Origin: Pelotomaculum sp. UBA4789
GTDB lineage: Bacteria; Bacillota; Desulfotomaculia; Desulfotomaculales; Pelotomaculaceae
Reading direction: 5' to 3'
NCBI GenBank assembly: GCA_002402945.1
Contig: DHGV01000108.1
Span: 2,646 to 14,049 of the forward strand
DNA: 11,404 bases
A program made the position numbers and the translations under genes. The notes beneath the pieces are model-generated. The model searched no databases and was not told where the DNA came from. It worked only from the letters and a program-made list of their open reading frames with translations. Of this stretch, positions 6,787 through 11,404 are shown one piece after another (the stretch's first letter is position 1; the number at the start of each line of letters is the position of its first letter).

Positions 6787-7340
6787 AGAAAATAGTTTTT
6801 TTGTTGGAAGAGGCCTCATTAAAAGAGTTTTTAGACATAGTTCTGCCAAAACTTCTACCCCCAGATGTGACATTTTTGACAGTACCTCATGAAGGAAAAC
6901 AAGACCTCGAAAAGTCAATCCCGCGCAAATTGCGTGCCTGGCAAGAACCTGATGTCCGGTTTGTTATTATGCGGGATCAAGACGGTTCGGATTGTATAAG
7001 GTTAAAAGAAAAATTATGCAGGCTGTGTGCGGAATCAGGTAGGCCCGACTCTTTGGTGCGTATAGTGTGTAACGAACTTGAATCGTGGTTTCTAGGAGAC
7101 CTTGCAGCTGTCGCTGAGGCTTTTGACATGCCATCTATATCACGCTTACAAAGAAAAGCAAAATATCGAAACCCCGATAATCTTACTAATGCAGCGCAGG
7201 AATTAAAACGAATTGTTTCTCTTTACCAGAAATTAAAAGGCGCCAGGCTTATAGCCGAACATATTGATATAGATAGAAACCGCTCAACTAGTTTTCATAC
7301 ATTTATTGAAGGTTTGCTTCGGGTAGCTGGTAAAACTTGA
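6783..7340 (+). CDS. DUF4276 (TOPRIM-like) protein, putative effector
   Basis: 185 residues, matching the DUF4276 family along its whole length. It has FLLEEASLKEFL near the N-terminus, VPHEGKQDLEKSIPRKLRAW (34-53), RDQDGSDC (64-71), ELESWFLGDLAAVAEAF (98-114), KYRNPDNL and a C-terminal NRSTSFHTF. The arrangement of an N-terminal acidic residue (Glu9/Glu10) plus a DxD pair (Asp65, Asp67) after a beta strand is the TOPRIM metal-binding pattern, so a metal-dependent nuclease activity is plausible. Family members often sit beside an AAA_21 ATPase, as here, with a 4-nt start/stop overlap. PARIS and AbiL use comparable ATPase plus TOPRIM pairs. The function is inferred; the family call is confident. 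Confidence 0.85.
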   Translation: MKKIVFLLEEASLKEFLDIVLPKLLPPDVTFLTVPHEGKQDLEKSIPRKLRAWQEPDVRFVIMRDQDGSDCIRLKEKLCRLCAESGRPDSLVRIVCNELESWFLGDLAAVAEAFDMPSISRLQRKAKYRNPDNLTNAAQELKRIVSLYQKLKGARLIAEHIDIDRNRSTSFHTFIEGLLRVAGKT

Positions 7341-7489
7341 AAGACTTTATGGATCGCATAATTCCTTTGCTGAAGCCATACATAATCAAACGGGGTAATC
7401 AGTATATTCACCCGATGCGCTGTGGGGACGCCTGGCCCAAGAAAGTAGTGCTGATTTCCAACTGCGGCTTTCCGGATCGTCAACAATGA
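7334..7489 (+). pseudogene. C-terminal fragment of a flavodoxin-family (NADPH-dependent FMN reductase-like) gene
   Basis: In one frame, beginning inside the last codons of the DUF4276 gene, the bases read NLKDFMDRIIPLLKPYI, then KKVVLISNCGFPD, and stop at 7487-7489. LKDFMDR..PL and KVVLISNCGFP are hallmarks of the C-terminal half of WrbA-like/flavodoxin-family FMN reductases in anaerobes. The N-terminal flavin-binding half is absent, and I see no trace of it near 5063-5250. The first ATG (7349) would give only 46 residues with no ribosome binding site. It is a remnant whose left edge coincides with the end of the ATPase/DUF4276 cassette. Confidence 0.6.
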
Positions 7490-7514
7490 GGTCAATGTTC
7501 CCGCAACTTCTGAA

Positions 7515-7667
7515 ATGAAAAAGCTCACGATTGAAGAAAGGCGGTTGCTGGAACGTTTTGTCGCAGCCCTTACCGCTAATCCTGAGCGGGATCCCAAGTA
7601 TGACGCAGTGCTGAACCCTGTAAATATTGCCGATATGCTGCAGATGTTTTTGGAAGTACTTACGTGA
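7515..7667 (+). CDS. Short open frame, probable C-terminal remnant of an unknown gene
   Basis: ATG at 7515 gives 50 residues beginning MKKLTIEERRLLERFVAAL and ending in PVNIADMLQMFLEVLT. It is helical, charged and protein-like in codon use. The frame is open further upstream to 7455, and there is no ribosome binding site before the ATG. It is therefore more likely the tail of a broken gene than an intact small gene. I do not recognise the family. It ends 7 bp before the inverted-repeat element. Confidence 0.35.
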   Translation: MKKLTIEERRLLERFVAALTANPERDPKYDAVLNPVNIADMLQMFLEVLT

Positions 7668-7674
7668 TAATAAT

Positions 7675-7695
7675 CTAGCGTGAGTTTACGAATTA
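7675..7695 (+). repeat. Left terminal inverted repeat of the MITE-like element
   Basis: 21 bp, identical to the reverse complement of 8022-8042. The two ends diverge immediately inside this length. Confidence 0.85.
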
Positions 7696-8021
7696 TGTCT
7701 TAACGCAATAAAAAAAGCAGTAAAATCAAGGGCTGTAGCGTTTAATAAAAATGAGTATGGAGGCACCATGTCTCCCAATAAACTCCATTTATATAGATAT
7801 ATGGTTATTTTGATGGCCAAAATTAATATAATTTCCAGTTAAAATTGCACAAAAAGGAATATGTATTGAAGTAAGTTTAAACTATAGCTTGTAGATATCT
7901 TCAATAATTGTCCTTTCGTAGGTTATTTGCCGGTTTTTCTGTACTACAGTTTTTGAAATTAGAACCGCATCGTTACTGGTTTTGATGGTATGACACGAGT
8001 AAAAATGGGAGTAAAATCAGC

Positions 8022-8042
8022 TAATTCGTAAACTCACGCTAG
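8022..8042 (-). repeat. Right terminal inverted repeat of the MITE-like element
   Basis: 21 bp, perfect reverse complement of 7675-7695, ending in CTAG 35 bp before the nth stop codon. Confidence 0.85.
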
Positions 8043-8062
8043 TGTGGTAAACTATAAAAATA

Positions 8063-8082
8063 GGTACTGCCGCACAGTCACC
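8063..8082 (-). terminator. Possible intrinsic terminator overlapping the nth stop
   Basis: On the minus strand, GGT-g-ACTG pairs with CAGT-ACC around a 5-nt loop and is followed by TATTTTTAT. The stem is only 7 bp with one bulge and includes the nth stop codon (8078-8080). Confidence 0.4.
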
Positions 8083-8737
8083 TGCCGCACCCCGCTTCTT
8101 GTCCGGCGGGACAGAGATAACAAAGGGAACACAGACCGTGCCGGGGGGTCCTTGCCTTGCAGATCTTGCGTCCGTGATAAATCAACTGGTGAGAAAACTT
8201 TGTCCAGTGTTCCCGTGGGATGATGTCCATCAGGTCGAACTCAATTTTTACCGGGTCTTTTTGCGCTGTCAGATTCAAATGCCTGCTTAGACGGGCAACA
8301 TGGGTGTCAACCGCGATAGCGGGAATACCGAAGGCGTTACCTAAAATAACGTTGGCCGTTTTGCGGCCGACACCGTTCAGAGCAATCAGTCCTTCCAGAA
8401 AATCAGGCACATGCCCATTAAAGCGATCTATAATGGCCCGGCAGCAGTTTATAATGTTTTTGGCTTTATTATGATATAAGCCGGCGGCGCGTATGTCCTC
8501 TTCCAATTCCGGCGGGTTCGCTTCGGCAAAATGGCGGGCGGTGGGGTATTTGCGGAACAGTTTCTCCGTAACCTGATTGACCCGCTCATCTGTACACTGG
8601 GCGGAAAGGATAGTTGCTATGAGCAGTTCTATTGGGTTATTATAGTTCAGAGAACAGCGCGCGCCGGGGTATTCCCTTTGCAAAACGGCAATAATAGCGG
8701 ATGCCCGTTCATGTTTTTTCTCTATAGTCTCATTCAT
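8078..8737 (-). CDS. nth: Endonuclease III (DNA glycosylase/AP lyase)
   Basis: Base-excision repair enzyme that removes oxidised pyrimidines and cleaves the abasic site. The helix-hairpin-helix LNGVGRKTANVIL carries the catalytic Lys (residue 126), and the catalytic Asp (144) is in AIAVDTHV; LLIATILSAQCTDERVN is also conserved. The C-terminal iron-sulfur loop keeps the family spacing C-x6-x-x2-C-x5-C, but the second ligand position is His (residue 200; codon CAC) instead of Cys. Two additional Cys (206 and 217) lie nearby. I chose the ATG at 8735-8737 (219 residues; E. coli has 211). It has AAGGAG upstream, whereas the ATG at 8774-8776 would fall almost at the predicted transcription start. 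It stands alone on its strand here. Confidence 0.93.
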   Translation of the reverse strand: MNETIEKKHERASAIIAVLQREYPGARCSLNYNNPIELLIATILSAQCTDERVNQVTEKLFRKYPTARHFAEANPPELEEDIRAAGLYHNKAKNIINCCRAIIDRFNGHVPDFLEGLIALNGVGRKTANVILGNAFGIPAIAVDTHVARLSRHLNLTAQKDPVKIEFDLMDIIPREHWTKFSHQLIYHGRKICKARTPRHGLCSLCYLCPAGQEAGCGR

Positions 8738-8793
8738 GCCAGCTTGTCTCCTTGTTATAGAATTGTTTCCAAACATTCGGTTTTACCTCTCAT

Positions 8794-8822
8794 AATATAA
8801 CAAAATGTGTTTAAACAGGCAA
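8794..8822 (-). promoter_or_regulatory. Promoter of nth
   Basis: On the minus strand, TTGCCT (8817-8822), a 17-nt spacer and TATATT (8794-8799) form a reasonable sigma-A promoter. Transcription would start near 8787, leaving about 50 nt of leader before the preferred nth ATG. Confidence 0.55.
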
Positions 8823-9126
8823 TTAGAACGTCGGTACACTCTATTTACATATTTAAAAATTATAATATATTGAAAATAGCTTGCCACTTATTTTCATCAC
8901 CGGCTGTGCCTTGCAGGCATGGGTGGTTATTCAGGATTAAACCTGCCGGTTGAAACTGCCTGCTTCTTGCTGGTAAATAATTATATATAAGGGGGGGCGA
9001 TAATTTGCATGAAACCGCCATCAATCTCCTTGCTTTTTGGGTTGAGCATTATATTGCCAACCAATCAGTCAAGGCAGCAGAACGTCTACGATAACCATCA
9101 CTTAAAACCCCTGATTCCACAGCCCG
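8823..9126. other. Intergenic stretch with a possible micro-ORF
   Basis: AT-rich on the left, mixed on the right. A run of seven G at 8991-8997 followed by TTG at 9005 could open a 29-codon frame (LHETAINLLAFWVEHYIANQ... to the stop at 9092-9094) that looks protein-like, perhaps the start of a broken gene. I do not recognise it. No tRNA, terminator or larger gene is visible. Confidence 0.3.
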
Positions 9127-9390
9127 GTGGGAGCAAAAGCTTTATCTGATTTCCCAAGACTCCCACCTTGTTTCACAGGTGAGAAAGGAACTTTTTTTGA
9201 CAATAAACAGCTTCAAGCATCTATAATAAGGCAAATTGAGGTTATCGGTGAGGCCACAAAGAATGTATCACCCTCACTCAAGGAAAAATATCCCGAAATA
9301 CCTTGGAAAGAGATATCAGGAATGAGGGATATGTTGATTCACGAATACTTCGAGGGGTGGATCGGGTTCCCGATGAGCGAACAGATATGA
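9127..9390 (+). pseudogene. HepT-like (DUF86, HEPN RNase) toxin fragment
   Basis: The stretch at 9172-9351 reads FTGEKGTFFDNKQLQ, IIRQIEVIGEATKNVSP, EKYPEIPWKEISGMRDMLIHEYF. This is the core and C-terminal half of HepT, the toxin of the HepT-MntA pair. The HEPN RNase motif R-x4-H-x-Y is present as RDMLIHEY. The family's first helix (about 30 residues) is missing, being replaced by an unrelated 15-residue lead-in, and after HEYF the frame runs into non-family sequence (EGWIGFPMSEQI, stop at 9388-9390). No MNT-type nucleotidyltransferase antitoxin is next to it. It is a remnant truncated at both ends, and no ribosome binding site supports the ATG at 9127. Confidence 0.75.
9361..9374. repeat. 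Small perfect hairpin at the broken end of the HepT fragment
   Basis: ATCGGG and CCCGAT form a perfect 6-bp stem with a TT loop, starting 10 bp after the last HepT-homologous codon. It could mark the edge of an inserted sequence. Confidence 0.4.
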
Positions 9391-9429
9391 GCGTATGTAC
9401 TACAGTCGGGTTCAAACGGTATCGTAGGA

Positions 9430-9539
9430 GGCTTTACATGGAGTGGTGGGCATGATAGGCTAGTTCGCCACGCGATGTTGGATTTATCTACATCGCCCAA
9501 TCGCGAAATATCATGCCCACAGAGGCTCCATGTCAAGCC
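9430..9539. other. 110-nt long hairpin (structured DNA or RNA)
   Basis: Five nested perfect stems are visible. GGCTT (9430-9434) pairs with AAGCC (9535-9539); ACATGGAG (9436-9443) with CTCCATGT (9526-9533); TGGGCATGATA (9447-9457) with TATCATGCCCA (9509-9519); TTCGC (9464-9468) with GCGAA (9503-9507); GCGATGT (9472-9478) with ACATCGC (9490-9496). That is 36 bp in total, separated by small asymmetric internal loops, with an 11-nt terminal loop. The internal loops with intact flanking pairs suggest an RNA-like or recombination-site structure more than a simple palindrome. It could be the non-coding end of a mobile element that broke hepT, a folded attachment site, or an unknown small RNA. The strand of action is unknown. 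Confidence 0.7.
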
Positions 9540-9644
9540 GACGTCGCCAGGCACAAAAATCCGTTTGTTAATTGTGTCTACTTTCTTGACATAATACCAA
9601 TTGCTGTTAAGGAATAATTGTATTTCTGTAAGACGTAAAGGCCA

Positions 9645-9673
9645 TTGCAGGTCTTTTAAAGGTCTTTTATAAT
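9645..9673 (+). promoter_or_regulatory. Promoter with overlapping direct repeats for the Phd-ParE operon
   Basis: TTGCAG (9645-9650), a 17-nt spacer and a perfect TATAAT (9668-9673) lie 30 bp before the antitoxin ATG. Two identical AGGTCTTTTA copies (9649-9658 and 9660-9669) are spaced by 11 bp, one helical turn, and cover the spacer. They are well placed as an operator for antitoxin autoregulation. AGGGGG gives a ribosome binding site 7 nt before the ATG. Confidence 0.6.
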
Positions 9674-9702
9674 TAACTTAAAAAGTTTTAGGGGGCAATA
9701 AT

Positions 9703-9990
9703 ATGGAGACTCTGGATTTGACCACCGATATTCAGCCTGTTACCGAATTCCGTGCCAACACCTCGGAAGTTCTTGAAAGCTTAAAGAAAAACCGCCGGAC
9801 AATTATCTTAACGCAGCATGGCCGGCCGGCGGCCGTTCTTGAGTCTGTGGAAGAGTACCAGCGAAAACTGGAAGAGCTGCGTTTTATGAAAGGGCTTGTG
9901 GCAGGATTGCGGGACATCGAGTCTGATCAGGTGGTGGAAGGGGAAGATTTTTTCCAGATCTTGAAAAGCAAGATGGCAGATGGTAAATAG
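9703..9990 (+). CDS. Phd/YefM-family antitoxin
   Basis: 95 residues with a clear Phd/YefM domain: an N-terminal IQPVTEFRANTSEVLESLKKN, then TIILTQHGRPAAVLESVEEYQRKLEEL, the DNA-binding and dimerising part. The acidic C-terminal tail (GLRDIESDQVVEGEDFFQIL) would wrap the toxin. The start has AGGGGG 7 nt upstream and a consensus promoter. The toxin frame begins 3 bp after its stop, as usual for type II pairs. This antitoxin is intact even though its partner appears out of frame. Confidence 0.9.
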   Translation: METLDLTTDIQPVTEFRANTSEVLESLKKNRRTIILTQHGRPAAVLESVEEYQRKLEELRFMKGLVAGLRDIESDQVVEGEDFFQILKSKMADGK

Positions 9991-9993
9991 CAA

Positions 9994-10301
9994 ATGCCAG
10001 AGAAAAATTTTTTCTTACCAAACAGGCTGCTTTAGATATCCAGGATATAACGGAATATATTGCCCGGGATAGCATTGAAAACGCGATCCGGTTTGCGGAT
10101 GAACTCTTGGAAGTATGCCGGAGCATACCGGATTTTCCGGAGAGGGGTAGGATCGTACCGGAGGCGGGACATCCCCGAATCCGGGAAATCATCCATAAAA
10201 ACTATCGCCTGGTTTATACGGTTCGCAAGGGGAAAATATTTATTCTGCAAGTTTTTAATGCTGCGAGGCTATTTCGTATGCAAAACATTGACATCGAATA
10301 A
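9994..10301 (+). pseudogene. ParE/RelE-family toxin, out of frame at an A5T6 tract near its start
   Basis: From 10014 the frame encodes LTKQAALDIQDITEYIARDS, FADELLEVCRSIPDFPERGR, REIIHKNYRLVYTV, then FILQVFNAARLFR. This is a full ParE-type toxin body, a gyrase-targeting or RelE-like fold. No start codon exists in that frame between the stop at 9984 and 10107. The natural start is ATG 9994, 3 bp after the antitoxin stop, but it reads MPEKNFFLPNRLL and stops. A -1 shift at T TTT TTC (10008-10014) joins the two parts into about 102 residues. This could be a disabling indel, programmed slippage, or a sequencing error in the homopolymers. Related toxins commonly start with a KIFLT-like strand, so the ancestral tract was probably two bases shorter. 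Confidence 0.75.
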
Positions 10302-10347
10302 ATAGAGATTCATGTTTTTTTCAAGAAAAAACCAGGGGAAACTTCCT

Positions 10348-10467
10348 GTGAACAAGACTGCAATCAAAAGAAATTGCCGGCAGAAAAATCAGCAAGACAC
10401 AAGCCGGCACCCTTTTGAAAAAAGGAAAGACCGGAAAAATAAAAGGGTTCAAGTGAAAGTTGGGTAA
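10348..10467 (+). other. Doubtful small basic reading frame and inverted repeat after the ParE toxin
   Basis: A GTG at 10348 with AGGGGAAA upstream opens a 39-codon, Lys/Arg-rich frame ending at 10465-10467. I do not recognise it, and its composition is poor evidence for a gene. Inside it, TGCCGGC (10375-10381) and GCCGGCA (10403-10409) form a 7-bp inverted repeat with a 21-nt loop followed by CCCTTTT. That could instead be a poor terminator for the Phd-ParE operon. Confidence 0.25.
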
Positions 10468-10756
10468 GGAGTTTGATGCCGTAGCCGGCAATCAAAAAGC
10501 CGAAAAGGCGGAGAAAAAGATAAGGAAAAAGAAGAACTGAAAACCGGCACGTTCACGATAAGGGAAGCAAAGCTCGGCAAGACCGGCGGCACCGTGTGGG
10601 CGGTTGCCTTTGCCGAAGACGACGCAGAGTTCAAGATTTGCAGCAAGAACGGCAATGGCAAAACCCTGCTGGAGGCTGTGGAAAAAGAGGGTCAAGGTCA
10701 GGTACCGCCCGCTGGGCGGTGACAAACTGTTTGCCGTAAGCGTTGAGCTGTTGTAA
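10460..10756 (+). pseudogene. Small unknown gene broken by two A-run frameshifts
   Basis: Three frames join into one plausible protein. GKEFDAVAGNQKAEKAEKK comes from about 10463. KEKEELKTGTFTIREAKLGK and TVWAVAFAEDDAEFKICSKN to LLEAVEK follow in the -1 frame (about 10522-10684). RVKVRYRPLGGDKLFAVSVELL then follows in the +1 frame, to the TAA at 10754-10756. The breaks lie at A5 runs (10514-10518 and 10682-10686). One extra A at the first and one fewer at the second would give a continuous protein of about 98 residues. The core looks like a small beta-rich domain. I do not recognise the family, and the start (TTG 10460) is uncertain. Confidence 0.5.
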
Positions 10757-10798
10757 CCGGTACATGTGCAAGAATGTAGGAAGAGAAAAGGAGTGGTG

Positions 10799-11128
10799 AT
10801 GATGCCCTTTTCGGGATATAATTATCTTGAGGTGATTGATATGGCGGTCGAGAGAGAAACGGAGCTCAGGCAAAAAGCAGTTCAAATCATAGACGGCCTT
10901 TCCGAAGAAAGAGTCGCGGTGGCAATACAAGTTCTGGAGATAATAGCTGGAGCAAGTGAAGAAATTAGCAATTTCATGGATTTCATTGCACTTAAAGTAT
11001 TTGAAGCATCCTGCGATGAAGAGGATTTGACGCTAGAAGAAAAAGATAGTATACACAAAGGCGAAGCCGAAATTGAGGCTGGCCTGGGGGTAAAGGCTGA
11101 TGACGTCTGGAAAGAACTTGGACTATGA
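10799..11128 (+). CDS. RelB-like/DUF2281-type antitoxin of a RelE pair
   Basis: 109 residues, acidic and helical. ETELRQKAVQIIDGLSEERVAVAIQVLEIIA resembles the N-terminal helices of small clostridial antitoxins. The end, IHKGEAEIEAGLGVKADDVWKELGL, is the common closing signature of antitoxins that precede RelE toxins. I chose the ATG at 10799 because AAAGGAG lies 5 nt upstream. An internal ATG at 10841 (95 residues) also has GAGGTG 6 nt upstream, so two start sites are possible. It is expected to bind its own promoter and neutralise the toxin encoded downstream, whose gene overlaps its 3' end by 29 bp. Confidence 0.75.
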   Translation: MMPFSGYNYLEVIDMAVERETELRQKAVQIIDGLSEERVAVAIQVLEIIAGASEEISNFMDFIALKVFEASCDEEDLTLEEKDSIHKGEAEIEAGLGVKADDVWKELGL

Positions 11129-11375
11129 GTTAATATTTTCTCCCAGGGCAATAAAGCAACTGAGAGAAATAGACAGACGAACTCAGGAAAGAATCAAAAA
11201 AGCTGTCCAGGGGCTAAAAACAGTTCCTCCAGTGGGAGATATTAAAAAGCTAAAAGGGTTAACCGGCAGATACCGCCTGCGAGTAGGCAATTCCCGAGTA
11301 ATTTTTCTCATTGATACTTATATGAGAAAAGTATATATTTCGGAAATTCTACACAGGAAAGAAGCATATAAGTAA
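11100..11375 (+). CDS. RelE/ParE-family toxin (putative mRNA interferase)
   Basis: 91 residues with the full RelE pattern: YELIFSPRAIKQLREID at the N-terminus, then KKLKGLTGRYRLRVGNSRVIFLID and VYISEILHRKEAYK at the C-terminus. The basic residues around GRYRLRVG and the final HRKEAY are those expected in active RelE toxins that cut mRNA in the ribosome. The frame is clean. The ATG at 11100 lies inside the antitoxin gene; a TTG at 11118 would remove most of the overlap and still keep the whole fold. It is the only toxin in the window that appears complete and in frame. Confidence 0.85.
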   Translation: MTSGKNLDYELIFSPRAIKQLREIDRRTQERIKKAVQGLKTVPPVGDIKKLKGLTGRYRLRVGNSRVIFLIDTYMRKVYISEILHRKEAYK

Positions 11376-11404
11376 AAACACCCCTGTTGGGTAGGAAGAA
11401 TAAT

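Larger units (their letters stand above)
7675..8042. mobile_element. MITE-like non-coding element with perfect 21-bp terminal inverted repeats
   Basis: The left end (7675-7695) begins CTAGCGTGAGTTTACGAATT, and the right end (8022-8042) is its exact reverse complement over 21 bp. The 368-bp interior is AT-rich and has no coding frame on either strand that I can support. CTAG is its own reverse complement, so the outer four bases may instead be a CTAG target duplication around 17-bp repeats. Several IS families duplicate a YTAR/CTAG target. No transposase is in the window, so mobility would depend on an element elsewhere. It sits between a gene remnant and the 3' end of nth. Confidence 0.75.

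Noticed and set aside
9430..9539. Integron attC site
   Set aside because: The hairpin size fits, but I do not see the paired core sites of the GTTRRRY type at its ends, and no integrase is near.
9339..9554. 71-codon minus-strand frame across the long hairpin
   Set aside because: It results from the palindrome itself, and the sequence shows no domain or ribosome binding site.
9586..9615. TTGACA at 9586-9591 as the Phd-ParE promoter
   Set aside because: No acceptable -10 lies 16-18 nt downstream. The TTGCAG/TATAAT pair at 9645-9673 is much better.
10631..10930. Minus-strand frames opposite the unknown small gene and antitoxin
   Set aside because: They are antisense to better-supported plus-strand genes and are low in family-like content.
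1..11404. CRISPR array, tRNA or rRNA
   Set aside because: I saw no regularly spaced repeats and no cloverleaf or rRNA-like sequence on either strand.

Overview
The window reads as a piece of a Gram-positive, Clostridia-type (Firmicutes) chromosome. Strong AGGAGG-like ribosome binding sites precede most genes. The style of several proteins, including the P47-like protein, the Phd/ParE and RelE modules and the DUF4276 protein, recalls the Desulfotomaculum/Pelotomaculum group; that placement is an inference from memory, not a search result.

Bases 11-3652 (minus strand) are a conserved housekeeping operon for high-affinity phosphate uptake, pstS-pstC-pstA-pstB, with a probable promoter region near 3773-3793. 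Everything to its right is accessory. At 4007-5062 lies a P47/TULIP-like gene that has lost its middle and changed frame, followed by a small gene of unknown function.

Bases 5209-7340 form the most interesting unit. An extended -10 promoter and a palindromic operator-like site precede three tightly coupled genes: a Phd/YefM-type antitoxin, an AAA_21/OLD-like SMC-type ATPase and a DUF4276 (TOPRIM-like) protein. Both junctions between these genes are stop/start overlaps. This layout resembles ATPase plus TOPRIM abortive-infection systems such as PARIS, AbiL and OLD/Gabija, but with a Phd-type gene at the head of the operon. The cassette ends exactly against the broken C-terminal part of a flavodoxin-family gene (7334-7489). 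A 368-bp non-coding element with perfect 21-bp terminal inverted repeats (7675-8042, MITE-like) follows.

The DNA-repair gene nth (8737-8078, minus strand) comes next; one of its four iron-sulfur cysteines appears to be replaced by histidine. From 9127 to the end is a cluster of toxin-antitoxin modules and remnants: a HepT (HEPN RNase) fragment broken at both ends, a 110-nt nearly perfect hairpin, a Phd-ParE pair whose toxin is out of frame at an A5T6 tract, a small unknown gene broken twice at A-runs, and an apparently intact RelB-like/RelE pair.

The right two thirds look like a defence/toxin-antitoxin island with active gene decay. Several frame breaks fall in homopolymer runs, so sequencing error has to be weighed against real decay or programmed slippage.
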